Shown piece after piece: positions 36,379-45,185 of a DNA stretch of 64,000 bases (position 1 is the stretch's first letter; each line of letters opens with the position of its first letter). The stretch is from assembly GCA_017548605.1 (NCBI GenBank), contig JAFYZT010000042.1, forward strand, positions 1-64,000, read 5' to 3'. Source of the stretch: Prevotella sp. GTDB lineage: Bacteria; Bacteroidota; Bacteroidia; Bacteroidales; Bacteroidaceae. Below the pieces are notes generated by a model, which was not told where the DNA came from, made no database searches, and was given only the letters and a program-made list of their open reading frames with translations. Both the position numbers and the translations under genes were made by a program.

Positions 36379-37494
36379 ATGATTACCAGCGACCAACTGA
36401 AAGACGTCATGGAGCGTACCGACGCGCTCTTCCGTTACCTCGACATCGACCGTAAGAAGGTGGAATTCGAGGAGGAGCAACTGCGCACGCAGGCACCTGA
36501 CTTTTGGGAAGACCCCAAACGGGCACAGGCGCAGATGAAAAAGGTGAAGGATATCGAGAAATGGCTCAAGGGATACAAGGAGGTGCGCGATGCTGCCGAC
36601 GAGTTGCAACTGGCTTTCGATTTCTATCACGACGAGATGGTGACTGAAGAAGAGGTGGATGCCGACTATGCCAAGGCTATCAAGTTGATTGAGGAACTGG
36701 AGCTGAAGAATATGCTTCGGCAGAAAGAAGACCCCATGGACTGTGTGATGAAAATCAACAGTGGCGCGGGCGGCACGGAGAGTCAAGACTGGGCGCAGAT
36801 GCTCATGCGTATGTATATGCGGTGGGCCGAGGCCCATGGTCATAAGGTCACCGTGAGCAACCTGCAGGACGGCGACGAGGCAGGCATCAAGAGTGTCACC
36901 ATGGAGATAGAGGGTGGTGAGTTTGCCTATGGCTACTTGAAGAGTGAGAATGGTGTGCACCGCCTGGTGCGTGTGTCACCTTTCAACGCCCAGGGAAAAC
37001 GTATGACCAGTTTCGCCAGTGTCTTCGTCTCACCGCTCGTTGACGACACCATCGAGGTCTATGTTGATCCCTCCAAACTGTCGTGGGACACTTTCCGCAG
37101 CAGCGGTGCCGGTGGACAGAACGTCAACAAGGTGGAGTCGGGCGTGCGCCTGCGCTATTGGTACACCGACCCCGACACGGGTGAAGAGGAAGAGATACTG
37201 ATTGAAAACACGGAGACACGTGACCAGCCCAAGAACAAAGAAAAGGCTTTGCTGTTGCTCAAGTCGCAACTCTACGACCGTGCCATGAAGAAACGCATGG
37301 AGGCACAGGCCAAGATTGAGGCTGGGAAGAAAAAGATAGAGTGGGGCAGTCAGATACGCAGTTATGTGTTCGATGACCGTCGTGTGAAAGACCACCGCAC
37401 CAACTACCAGACTACCGACGTCGATGGCGTGATGGATGGTAAGATTGATGGGTTCATCAAGGCTTATCTGATGGAGTTTCCCTCAAACTCCTAA
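36379..37494 (+). CDS. prfB: Peptide chain release factor 2, without programmed frameshift
   Basis: Recognises UAA and UGA stop codons on the ribosome. The SPF stop-reading motif (RVSPFNAQGKR) and the GGQ hydrolysis motif (SSGAGGQNVNK) are present. At 371 aa it is full length in one frame. In many bacteria prfB has a +1 frameshift at an in-frame UGA near codon 26. Here the matching site reads TAC CTC GAC (36436-36444) in frame, with no stop and no upstream Shine-Dalgarno-like sequence. It lies 2 nt after the acyl-CoA ligase gene. Confidence 0.97.
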   Translation: MITSDQLKDVMERTDALFRYLDIDRKKVEFEEEQLRTQAPDFWEDPKRAQAQMKKVKDIEKWLKGYKEVRDAADELQLAFDFYHDEMVTEEEVDADYAKAIKLIEELELKNMLRQKEDPMDCVMKINSGAGGTESQDWAQMLMRMYMRWAEAHGHKVTVSNLQDGDEAGIKSVTMEIEGGEFAYGYLKSENGVHRLVRVSPFNAQGKRMTSFASVFVSPLVDDTIEVYVDPSKLSWDTFRSSGAGGQNVNKVESGVRLRYWYTDPDTGEEEEILIENTETRDQPKNKEKALLLLKSQLYDRAMKKRMEAQAKIEAGKKKIEWGSQIRSYVFDDRRVKDHRTNYQTTDVDGVMDGKIDGFIKAYLMEFPSNS

Positions 37495-37523
37495 ACTCAT
37501 AATACAACTAAATATCTAACACA

Positions 37524-37667
37524 ATGAACGACAAAAGAATTGCAAAACGCGCCAAACGTGAGGCGGCGGAGAAAAAACAAGCAGGTACCGTAGTTAAATG
37601 GATTTTCGGCTTGTTGATACTCGGAGCCATCGGCTTCGCTATCTGGGCCACAGCATTGGTGTCGTAA
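37524..37667 (+). CDS. 47-aa single-span membrane peptide
   Basis: A short gene between prfB and the CYTH gene. The product starts MNDKRIAKRAKREAAEKKQ, a strongly basic cytoplasmic part. One membrane helix (WIFGLLILGAIGFAIWATAL) takes up nearly all the rest. Its stop overlaps the start of the next gene by one base (TAATG), which favours real translation and coupling. The function is unknown; the basic-plus-one-helix design suggests a small membrane-bound partner protein. Confidence 0.7.
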   Translation: MNDKRIAKRAKREAAEKKQAGTVVKWIFGLLILGAIGFAIWATALVS

Positions 37668-38167
37668 TGAGCGGACTGGAGATAGAACGTAAGTTTCTCG
37701 TGCGTAAGGACAGGAACTTCCGTGAGATGGCATCATCGTCCAGCCGTATCAAACAGGGATATATTAATGCCCGGGGTGCTACCGTCAGGGTGCGCATACG
37801 TGACGACAAGGGATACCTTACCATCAAAGGACCGTCGCGTGACGGTGGGTTGAGCCGTTATGAGTTCGAAAAAGAGATAACGCTCGATGAGGCGGAACAT
37901 CTCATGGAATTGTGCATGTTACCTGTCATCGACAAGACGCGTTACCTTGTGCCCTTCCAGGGACATGTGTTCGAGGTGGACGAGTTCTACGGCGACAACG
38001 AGGGGCTTGTGATGGCCGAGGTGGAACTCGAGCGTGGCGACGAGCAGTTTGATAAGCCCGATTTTATAGGACCTGAGGTGACAGCCGACCGACGGTTCCG
38101 GAATGCTGCACTCCGAGAGAACCCTTATAAGATTTGGCGCGAACAAATCCCACCAGCATACCGATGA
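37667..38167 (+). CDS. CYTH-domain triphosphate-binding protein
   Basis: A 166-aa CYTH/TTM protein. The N-terminal signature LEIERKFLV (ExExK) and alternating charged residues on beta strands (TVRVRIRDDKGYLTIKG, then YEFEKEI) form the phosphate tunnel. The later EVDEFYGDNEGLVMAEVELE supplies acidic metal ligands. Bacterial members are inorganic triphosphatases or bind nucleotide triphosphates. This compact form without a CHAD domain is common in Bacteroidota. The start at 37667 overlaps the preceding peptide stop. Confidence 0.9.
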   Translation: MSGLEIERKFLVRKDRNFREMASSSSRIKQGYINARGATVRVRIRDDKGYLTIKGPSRDGGLSRYEFEKEITLDEAEHLMELCMLPVIDKTRYLVPFQGHVFEVDEFYGDNEGLVMAEVELERGDEQFDKPDFIGPEVTADRRFRNAALRENPYKIWREQIPPAYR

Positions 38168-38232
38168 CTTGGGCAAGTTATCGAGTTTTTTTGTTTAGCT
38201 GAAGGGTGGCCCCCTAAATACAATCAATCAGC

Positions 38233-39597
38233 ATGTCGCATCCGGAAAGACAGAAATTCGGAACCAAATTGGGTATTATCCTTGCCACGGCGGGTTCGGC
38301 GGTGGGCTTGGGTAACGTGTGGCGTTTTCCGTATATGACGGGCACCAACGGGGGCGCATCTTTTATCCTTATTTATCTTGTCTGTGTGTTCTTGCTGGGC
38401 ATACCATGCATGGTGAGTGAATTCATCATCGGTCGTCATGGAGCATCCAATACGGCACGCGCCTACAGTCGTCTCTCGGGTGGCAGCATGTGGAAATGGG
38501 TAGGTGTGCTGGGCGTGCTCACGGGATTTCTCATCACGGGCTATTATGCCGTGGTGTCGGGATGGTGCCTGGAATATATCTACGGTTCCGTTGCGGGTAA
38601 ACTGTCGGGCGACGCGAATTATTTCACCGACTATTTCAATGATTTCTCCACCAACGCCTATAAACCCATCATCTGGGCGGTGCTCTTCCTGGTCATCACC
38701 CATTTTGTCATCGTGCGTGGTGTGCGTAACGGCATAGAAAGGGCTTCCAAAATGCTCATGCCGGCACTTTTCTTGTTGCTGCTGTTGCTCGTGGGGGCCT
38801 CCTGCACGCTTCCCGGTGCATCCAAGGGCATCGCTTTTCTTTTCGACTTCACGAATTTTAAGGAGATGGATGGCAATGTGGTGCTGGGAGCGTTGGGACA
38901 GTCGTTCTATTCGCTGAGTCTGGCCATGGGTTGCATCTGCACCTACGCGTCATATTTCAACCGACATACCAACCTGTTGAAGTCGGCCGTGCAGATCAGT
39001 CTGCTCGACAGTCTGATAGCCATCCTGGCGGGACTGATGATTTTCCCGGCCGCTTTCTCGGTGGGTGTCAATCCCGATAGTGGTGCCAAACTGGTGTTCA
39101 TCACCCTGCCCAACGTGTTCCAACAGGCGTTTGGTGGCATGCCGGTGGTGGCTTTCGTGGTGTCGCTGCTTTTCTACGCGCTCTTGGCGTTGGCGGCCCT
39201 CACGTCGCTTATCTCGCTCCATGAGGTGAGCACCGTGTTCCTGCAGGAGGAGATGAAGGTGTCACGCGCCAAGGCGGCCACCATCGTCACGGCCAGTTGC
39301 GCGGTGATAGGGGCGTTCTGCTCCTTGTCTCTGGCGCAGGACCGTGGACTGACATTGTTCGGTATGCCGTTGTTTGAGCTCTTCGACTTTGTCACGGGAC
39401 AGATATTCTTGCCCGTTGGCGGCATGCTCACCTGCATCTTCCTGGGTTGGTTCGTTCCCCGGAAAATCGTGCACGACGAGTTTACCAACTGGGGAACGCT
39501 GAAAGGTTCTCTCTTCGGCATCTACTTGTTCTGCGTACGTTTTATCTGTCCTATCTGCATCCTCCTGGTTTTCCTGCACCAGTTGGGTGTGTTCTAA
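38233..39597 (+). CDS. Sodium-dependent transporter, SNF (LeuT) family, copy 1
   Basis: A 454-aa membrane protein of the neurotransmitter:sodium symporter family. The first helix has the family sequence GSAVGLGNVWRFPYMTGTNGG, which forms part of the sodium and substrate sites in LeuT, here split only by the reading. About eleven to twelve hydrophobic segments follow. Such bacterial transporters usually take up amino acids; the substrate cannot be read from sequence. A paralogue follows 12 nt downstream. Confidence 0.92.
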   Translation: MSHPERQKFGTKLGIILATAGSAVGLGNVWRFPYMTGTNGGASFILIYLVCVFLLGIPCMVSEFIIGRHGASNTARAYSRLSGGSMWKWVGVLGVLTGFLITGYYAVVSGWCLEYIYGSVAGKLSGDANYFTDYFNDFSTNAYKPIIWAVLFLVITHFVIVRGVRNGIERASKMLMPALFLLLLLLVGASCTLPGASKGIAFLFDFTNFKEMDGNVVLGALGQSFYSLSLAMGCICTYASYFNRHTNLLKSAVQISLLDSLIAILAGLMIFPAAFSVGVNPDSGAKLVFITLPNVFQQAFGGMPVVAFVVSLLFYALLALAALTSLISLHEVSTVFLQEEMKVSRAKAATIVTASCAVIGAFCSLSLAQDRGLTLFGMPLFELFDFVTGQIFLPVGGMLTCIFLGWFVPRKIVHDEFTNWGTLKGSLFGIYLFCVRFICPICILLVFLHQLGVF

Positions 39598-39609
39598 ACA
39601 TATCGAGTT

Positions 39610-40965
39610 ATGGAGCACAGAGGTCATTTCGGCAGTAAGTTGGGCGTTATCCTGGCTACGGCGGGTTCGGCGGTGGGACTGGGTAATATCTGGCGTTTCC
39701 CGTTCATGACGGGTCAGAACGGTGGAGCGGCATTCATCCTGTTGTACCTCGGATGTGTGTTCCTGCTCGGTATCCCGGGCATGATTGCCGAGTTTGTGGT
39801 GGGTCGTCATGCCGGGACGAATGCAGCACGTGCCTACCGTAAGGTGGCTGGTCGCACGCCGTGGGGAATCACGGGTTATCTGGGTGTCTTCACCTCGATG
39901 GTTATTTTGGGTTTCTATGCCGTGGTGGCTGGTTGGTGTCTGCAGTATCTCTTCGTCTCGATAGCTGGTTCCTTGGAGGGCGATGCACAGCATGTGACTG
40001 ACTATTTCCGCTCTTTTTCTTCGAACCCGTGGAAACCGGCTCTCTGGTCCGTGGCTTTCGTGGTATTGACCCATCTGGTGGTGGCGCGGGGCATACGCCG
40101 TGGCATAGAGCGGGCATCCAAACTGCTCATGCCTCTGTTGTTCGTACTCCTGCTGGTCATCGTCATAGCGTCATGTACCTTGCCGGGGGCAGGAAAAGGC
40201 ATTGAGTTCCTGCTCAAGCCCGATTTCTCCAAGTTGTCGACAAGTGTCATGTTGGAAGCCTTGGGACAGGCATTCTTCTCGCTCAGCCTGGGAACTGCCT
40301 GTCTGTGTACCTATTCCTCTTATTTCTCCCGCAGGATAAAGTTGGCGCGGTCGGCCACGCAGATTGCCTTGGTCGACTCGTTCATCGCAGTGATGGCGGG
40401 ACTGATGATTTTCCCCGCCGCCTTTGCCGTGGGCGTGAGTCCCGACAGCGGACCGTCGTTGATTTTTATCACCCTACCCAATGTGTTTCAACAGGCGTTC
40501 TCGTCAGTGCCCGTGGTGGGTTACCTCATCTCTGTCCTCTTCTATTTCCTACTGGCCATGGCGGCACTCACATCCACCATCTCGATGCACGAGATAGGCA
40601 CGGCTTTCTTCCACGAGGAATTTCATATATCGCGTCGTTCCGGAGCCTGGGTGGTTACGGGTGCGTGTGGTCTGCTGGCGGTGTTCTGTTCCCTGTCCAT
40701 GGGCGCCGTACCCTCGTTGCAGGTCATGGGCAACAACCTGTTGGATGCGTGCGACAAACTGACGGCTCAATACCTTTTGCCTCTTGGGTCGTTGCTCACC
40801 TGTACCTTGGTGGGCTGGTACCTGCCGCGCAAACTGGTGCTTCATCAACTGACCAACTGGGGTTCGCTGCACAGCACGTTCTATCATGTGTTCCTCTTCT
40901 TGGTGCGTTATGTCTGTCCCTTGGGCATCATCGCTGTGTTCCTGAGACAACTGGGTCTTATCTGA
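39610..40965 (+). CDS. Sodium-dependent transporter, SNF (LeuT) family, copy 2
   Basis: A 451-aa paralogue of the preceding gene with the same first-helix motif (GSAVGLGNIWRFPFMTG) and the same C-terminal layout (YVCPLGIIAVFLRQLG). Clear similarity along the whole length points to a tandem duplication that has since diverged. The two are in one operon and could differ in substrate or act together. An HhH protein gene follows 10 nt later. Confidence 0.92.
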   Translation: MEHRGHFGSKLGVILATAGSAVGLGNIWRFPFMTGQNGGAAFILLYLGCVFLLGIPGMIAEFVVGRHAGTNAARAYRKVAGRTPWGITGYLGVFTSMVILGFYAVVAGWCLQYLFVSIAGSLEGDAQHVTDYFRSFSSNPWKPALWSVAFVVLTHLVVARGIRRGIERASKLLMPLLFVLLLVIVIASCTLPGAGKGIEFLLKPDFSKLSTSVMLEALGQAFFSLSLGTACLCTYSSYFSRRIKLARSATQIALVDSFIAVMAGLMIFPAAFAVGVSPDSGPSLIFITLPNVFQQAFSSVPVVGYLISVLFYFLLAMAALTSTISMHEIGTAFFHEEFHISRRSGAWVVTGACGLLAVFCSLSMGAVPSLQVMGNNLLDACDKLTAQYLLPLGSLLTCTLVGWYLPRKLVLHQLTNWGSLHSTFYHVFLFLVRYVCPLGIIAVFLRQLGLI

Positions 40966-40975
40966 CAACCAGACT

Positions 40976-41890
40976 ATGTGGCTGAAGGAGTTTTTCTATT
41001 TCCACCGCTCCGACCGCAAGGTCATCATCACCTTGCTTGTGGTGGCAGCATTAGTCTTGGGCATTGTCTATTTCGTCTCCGACAGTCAGAAGACGACGCC
41101 GCTGACCGAGGGAGACTCGCTGGCCATCCAGGCTCCTACCTACAGTCATGGAAAATACAAACGTCATGACTGGAAATCTTATCCCCATAAATATTATAAG
41201 GTGGAGGGTGGTCGTCAGGCGGAACTTTTCCCCTTCGACCCCAACACAGCTGACTCCACGCAACTGCTTCGATTGGGCCTTCAGCCATGGCAGGTGCGTA
41301 ACATATACAAGTATAGGGCAAAGGGTGGCGTTTACCGTCAACCTTCCGATTTCGCGCGGCTCTATGGGCTCACGCAGAAACAATACAAGGCGATGGAGCC
41401 GTACATACAGATTGCCGATGATTACCAGTCGGCTTCGGTCTTGGCTCCCCCACGTGAGGAATATGTACGCGACACGGTACGTTACCCCGTGAAACTGCAA
41501 CCCACCGAACATATCGCGCTCAATGGTGCCGACACGACGATGCTTAAAATGGTGCCGGGCATAGGTAGCGGTTTCGCCCGACGTATCGTCAGCTATGGCC
41601 AACGTCTGGGTGGCTATTGCCGCGTAGAACAATTACGTGAGATAGAGGGCTTTCCCGAGGAGGCACTCTCCTATTTTGTGTTGGGCACACCCCAGATACA
41701 TAAGATGAATGTGAATAAACTATCGCTGAACCAACTGAAGCAACATCCTTATCTCAGTTTTTATCAGGCCCAAGCCATTATCGACTACCGACGACTCAAA
41801 GGCCCCTTGAAAAGTCTCGACGACCTCCGCCTACACAAAGATTTCCCGCCCGAGGCCATCGAACGGTTAAGACCGTACGTGGAGTATTGA
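40976..41890 (+). CDS. Membrane-anchored helix-hairpin-helix (ComEA-like) protein
   Basis: A 304-aa protein. One N-terminal membrane helix (VIITLLVVAALVLGIVYFV, about residues 15-33) is followed by several HhH motifs: the clear one is MVPGIGSGFARRIVSYGQRL (about 190-209), with related segments before (RLGLQPWQVRNIYKYRAKGG) and after (YQAQAIIDYRRLKG). These bind DNA non-specifically, and ComEA-type proteins take up or tether DNA at the envelope. No other competence gene is nearby, so natural transformation is only a possibility. Confidence 0.85.
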   Translation: MWLKEFFYFHRSDRKVIITLLVVAALVLGIVYFVSDSQKTTPLTEGDSLAIQAPTYSHGKYKRHDWKSYPHKYYKVEGGRQAELFPFDPNTADSTQLLRLGLQPWQVRNIYKYRAKGGVYRQPSDFARLYGLTQKQYKAMEPYIQIADDYQSASVLAPPREEYVRDTVRYPVKLQPTEHIALNGADTTMLKMVPGIGSGFARRIVSYGQRLGGYCRVEQLREIEGFPEEALSYFVLGTPQIHKMNVNKLSLNQLKQHPYLSFYQAQAIIDYRRLKGPLKSLDDLRLHKDFPPEAIERLRPYVEY

Positions 41891-41984
41891 TGCTATTCTA
41901 CCGCATTTTATTGCGATTTACAGAAGGGTTCAACCATTTTGAAGTACTCTTTTGTTGGATAACAAATGAAAGATGCAAGAAATT

Positions 41985-42053
41985 GCGAGAAAATCTGAAG
42001 TGCTACTTCAAAAAAAACAAGAAAATTTGAAGTAGCACTTCAGATTTTCTCGC
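41985..42053. repeat. 28-bp perfect inverted repeat
   Basis: Arms 41985-42012 and 42026-42053 are exact reverse complements over 28 bp, with a 13-nt A-rich loop. The left arm begins GCGAGAAAATCTGAAG. It lies in the 267-bp gap between convergent genes. No T run follows on either strand, so it is not a typical terminator. Confidence 0.9.
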
Positions 42054-42080
42054 TCAAATTGAAATCAACACTCTCTTCTT

Positions 42081-42099
42081 GGGGAGCCCATGGCTCCCC
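42081..42099. repeat. GGGGAGCC/GGCTCCCC hairpin
   Basis: An 8-bp perfect stem with a CAT loop, just right of the 28-bp inverted repeat. It may help separate the convergent genes, but there is no T run. Confidence 0.5.
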
Positions 42100-42157
42100 C
42101 TTAATATATGGAAACTTATAGAGATCTTATTACTGTTGTTCGGGGCATAAAGTATTT

Positions 42158-42715
42158 TTATTCCACCTTATAAATTTTCACCCCGTCAATCTTGCCAGCT
42201 ATATAGGCGGGGAACGTAGTTCCTTGGTGCGACACGTTGTCGATATACAGCGGCTCGTTTTGTATCATGAGGTGGCAGGTGAAAGTGTCGCCGATGCCCA
42301 GTTTGCTGTTCTCGGCCTTGTTCACTACGAACCGTCCGTCACCAAGATGCTCCACCACGATACGCCGGTTAGGCAGCCAGACGATGCACAGTTCCTGTCC
42401 GATGGTCAGGTCTTCCGATGTCACCTTGTTCGTTGCCAGTATCATGCTTTGCACCTCTTTCTTTTTGAGGCTCCCGTCAATAAATGCGCGGTAGTTGGCA
42501 TAGCCTACGAAGCGGGCCAGCACGTCATGGGTGTGGCGTCGTGTCTGCACCTGTTCGTTCTGTAGGTATCCCCAAATACGTTTCAGCGTGGTGGGCGACA
42601 GGTATTCGCCTGTTGCCTCTTGGATAAGTTGGCTCAGATCTTCGAAGTCGCGTGATGTCTCTGGTGCGAAACCGGCCTTTTTCCCCACCTCCCGTTTCAA
42701 CAGTTCTTGCTCCAT
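42158..42715 (-). CDS. Bacteroidota hypothetical protein, putative DNA-binding N-terminus
   Basis: A 185-aa soluble protein starting at the ATG 42713-42715 (MEQELLKREVGKKAGF). The N-terminal part contains LSPTTLKRIWGYL and HTHDVLARFVGYANYRAFI. This is a recurring motif pair in Bacteroidota proteins that I believe marks a small helical DNA-binding domain; certainty is moderate. The C-terminal part (about 95-185) looks like a small beta domain. A full promoter lies upstream. A regulatory role is a guess from the N-terminal motif. Confidence 0.7.
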   Translation of the reverse strand: MEQELLKREVGKKAGFAPETSRDFEDLSQLIQEATGEYLSPTTLKRIWGYLQNEQVQTRRHTHDVLARFVGYANYRAFIDGSLKKKEVQSMILATNKVTSEDLTIGQELCIVWLPNRRIVVEHLGDGRFVVNKAENSKLGIGDTFTCHLMIQNEPLYIDNVSHQGTTFPAYIAGKIDGVKIYKVE

Positions 42716-42732
42716 TTTTCGTTTCTTTTTTG

Positions 42733-42763
42733 CAAAGATAGTGCAAACCGAAAACAAAACAAA
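42733..42763 (-). promoter_or_regulatory. Promoter of the putative DNA-binding protein
   Basis: On the minus strand TATCTTTG (42733-42740) and TTTG (42760-42763) are 19 nt apart. The predicted leader is about 10 nt. Confidence 0.6.
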
Positions 42764-42901
42764 AAGAACTCGTTCTTTTTTATTTCCGATCCGCTGCCTA
42801 TATTATCTAAACAATAATACTATGAATTGAATCATTGGAAATTTTGGTTTAATTGATGGTAATAATACGTTGGAAAGGTTTGGACATTGTTAGCCCTTTT
42901 T

Positions 42902-43100
42902 CTGTGTATTTCTGTGGTATCTGTGAGCCAATAATCTCCATCAGTGTCCTTATGTCCTTTTGTTCCTTTGTCTCTTTTCTGTGTATTTCTGTGATATCAG
43001 TGAGACAATAAGGTTGGGTCTTTGTCCTTCACCTCCCTTCACCTTCCTTTATCCCTTTATCTCCCTTTATCTTCCTTTTTCTGTGATATCTGTGAGACAA
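42902..43100. repeat. Intergenic repeat family, three copies left of the GH43 segment
   Basis: A 35-bp sequence beginning CTGTGTATTTCTGTGG occurs at 42902-42936, with a diverged copy at 42979-43010 and a partial one at 43081-43100. The first copy is identical over 35 bp to 48210-48244. Between the copies lie pyrimidine-rich tracts (CCTTTATC-like units). No gene is seen in the 677-bp gap 42716-43392. Confidence 0.8.
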
Positions 43101-43235
43101 AAAAGAGGGGAAAGGGAGGAGAGAAAACAAGAGAGCGTAACCTCTTTTTTGAAAAGGATACAAAAGGACAGATAAAGGACACAAAAGGACTTGCTGGAAA
43201 GAAATTAAAGTATTTCCTTTGCAACGTCATAACCG

Positions 43236-43381
43236 CTTTGTTCATTCTTGCCCATAGAAATCCTAGGAAAGAATCTTCTATCAACATGCAAGGATGACAA
43301 GGCGGTTTCTTGTCTCCTTACCGGATAACCAGGTGGAGGCCCTATGATCATTTCTTTGCCCAATGGCTGCTGCTTCAGTAA
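43236..43381. repeat. Direct repeat element, left copy (146 bp)
   Basis: This sequence is repeated at 47929-48075 with four substitutions and one single-base insertion. It includes CATAGAAATCCTAGGAAA and a hairpin with stem GACAAG/CTTGTC. The two copies point the same way and flank the GH43 gene and both DUF4143 genes. Confidence 0.9.
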
Positions 43382-43401
43382 GATAAATCCAATTATCTTA
43401 C
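43378..43401 (-). terminator. Hairpin overlapping the GH43 stop codon
   Basis: GTAAGATAA and TTATCTTAC form a perfect 9-bp stem with a six-base loop, including the GH43 stop codon. It may act as a weak terminator or protect the mRNA end; no T run follows. Confidence 0.4.
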
Positions 43402-44946
43402 ACCACCAATATATTTTTTGCCGCCCATGATTTTGATGCCTTTCGAGTCTCCCTTCACTTTACGTCCGCTAATGTCGTAGATGTCGTTGTTCATTTCGGC
43501 TTTATCTTCTTTACTCACCTCTTTGACAGCCGTAGGCACTTCGCTGAACTGCCAACAGTCAAAATCCATCTGTGGGTTTCCTCTTCCTGAGATGGTAAAG
43601 AACACATCGTGAACGCCAGTGATGGGCGTGGAAAGGTCACACGTGAAGTCTTGCCACTCACCATCGGTCGGCTCCGCGGATATACGTCCGATGGCCGTCT
43701 TCTCCCTACTGTCGATGCGGACCAGAAACGTTCCCTTGCTGTCGACGCGCAATCTGGCGGTGAACGATTGGGCACCTGTCTCACCGAAGTCCACACCACG
43801 CACCTTGATATAATTGCCTGACTTGATGTTCGTGGCGTAGCAGCCGTTGTAATCGCCCTCGCACCTCACTCCGTAGCATTGGTTGATTGTTTCACCCTCC
43901 TGGCGCACATAAGGGTTGACGTGCTGCAAGGGAGCGACACCATTCGTGGTGGCCTGGATGAAAGGTGATGTGCCGTCTTCGTTCGGTGTATATTCCTCGA
44001 TGCAGGTGGCACGCTTGTAACCGCCGCCATCAGGAAGCTTCCCGTTGTGGTAGAACAGGTAGTGGTGCCCTTTGTACTCCACGCTGCCACCATGAATCGT
44101 AAAACTGTTTTCCGCCTCACCCATCATCTTGCCTTGATAGGTCCACGGTCCGGTAATATTGTCGGCGGTGGAGTAGGCCCAGTGCTCAGGAACACCACCG
44201 GCGGCATATTCCAAGTGGTATTTGTTGCCACGTTTGTATATCCATGATGCCTCCTCGAAATTAGTCTTGGGTGTGCCGTCGTCGTTATAGCCCTTAAAGG
44301 GACCGAATGCTGATTCGCTTTTGGTGTTCACCTCTATCTCGTTGCTGGTGAGTGAGGTCATGCTATTGGATAGTTTGGCATACCACAACATGTTGTTGCC
44401 ATAGAACAGGTAAGCCTGGCCGTCATCGTCGATAAACACCGAAGGGTCGATCTTGAACCACCCTTTCACCAATGGTCTTTTGATGGGATCCTGGTAGGGG
44501 CCGGCTGGATGATCGGCCACAGCAACTCCGATGCCGGGGTATGACTCACCTTTGATGGTGGCGGTGACATACCAGTACCATTTGCCATTGCGCTCTATGC
44601 ACTGGCTGGCCCAGCAATCGTTGTCCTGCTTGGCCCATGAAGAGAAAGTGGCCGATGTCAGCGGCGTTCCCCGGTACGTCCAGTTCACCATATCCACGGT
44701 GCTGTAGAGCAGCCAGTCCTTCATGGTGAAATAACCGTTCTGGGTGACATCTTCGTCGTGGTCGACAAAGAGATAAAGCGTGTCGCCATGTACGTAGGGT
44801 GCCGGGTCGGGAGTGTATCGGTCGCAGATAATGGGATTTTGGGCCATGATGCCTGTGCACGACAGCAAGACCAACAAGACCGACAGTGAATGTTTAAGCA
44901 ATGCTCTCCACACTTTCTGTTGTGTAAAGTCTTTTCTGGTAGTCAT
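43393..44946 (-). CDS. Secreted GH43 glycoside hydrolase with CBM6-like domain
   Basis: A 517-aa enzyme with a signal peptide (cleavage near AQ at residue 36). GH43 catalytic residues are visible: the general base Asp in YTPDPAPYV (about residue 47), the pKa-modulating Asp in KIDPSVFIDDDG, and the acid Glu in FEEASWIYKRGNKYH. The C-terminal CBM6-like module (about 345-470) includes GNYIKVRGVDFGETGAQSF and ends in MDFDCWQF. The last 45 residues (IYDISGRKVKG and GGKKYIGG) resemble C-terminal tails of other Prevotella secreted proteins. Arabinose- or xylose-containing glycans are likely substrates. It stands alone, without SusC/D genes, and has its own promoter. Confidence 0.9.
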   Translation of the reverse strand: MTTRKDFTQQKVWRALLKHSLSVLLVLLSCTGIMAQNPIICDRYTPDPAPYVHGDTLYLFVDHDEDVTQNGYFTMKDWLLYSTVDMVNWTYRGTPLTSATFSSWAKQDNDCWASQCIERNGKWYWYVTATIKGESYPGIGVAVADHPAGPYQDPIKRPLVKGWFKIDPSVFIDDDGQAYLFYGNNMLWYAKLSNSMTSLTSNEIEVNTKSESAFGPFKGYNDDGTPKTNFEEASWIYKRGNKYHLEYAAGGVPEHWAYSTADNITGPWTYQGKMMGEAENSFTIHGGSVEYKGHHYLFYHNGKLPDGGGYKRATCIEEYTPNEDGTSPFIQATTNGVAPLQHVNPYVRQEGETINQCYGVRCEGDYNGCYATNIKSGNYIKVRGVDFGETGAQSFTARLRVDSKGTFLVRIDSREKTAIGRISAEPTDGEWQDFTCDLSTPITGVHDVFFTISGRGNPQMDFDCWQFSEVPTAVKEVSKEDKAEMNNDIYDISGRKVKGDSKGIKIMGGKKYIGGVR

Positions 44947-45005
44947 GTAAATAACGTTTAGGTTTGATTAATCAAGGCAGGACAGGAAATGATGGAAAAG
45001 CGGTG

Positions 45006-45037
45006 CAAAGGTACGGCTTTTCCACCATACCCGCAAA
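45006..45037 (-). promoter_or_regulatory. GH43 promoter
   Basis: On the minus strand TACCTTTG (45006-45013) and TTTG (45034-45037) are 20 nt apart, a full consensus match. The leader contains the 12-bp palindrome TTGATTAATCAA (44964-44975), a possible operator. Confidence 0.65.
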
Positions 45038-45144
45038 TTTTATGTTCTTTATTCTTGTTCAATCTGTCCCATCCGTGTCCTTATGTCTTTATGTTCCTTT
45101 GTCTAAAAAACCTTTGTTCTTTTGTTTAAAATTTTGGAGTTTCT

Positions 45145-45176
45145 TTTGGAAGAACGAAACTCTTTTCGTATTTTTG
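45145..45176 (+). promoter_or_regulatory. Promoter of the first DUF4143 ATPase gene
   Basis: TTTG (45145-45148) and TATTTTTG (45169-45176) are 20 nt apart. The predicted start site (about 45183) lies right before three 22-bp repeats. The rest of the 316-bp gap 44947-45262 is the GH43 promoter and low-complexity sequence. Confidence 0.65.
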
Positions 45177-45185
45177 CAACCAAGA

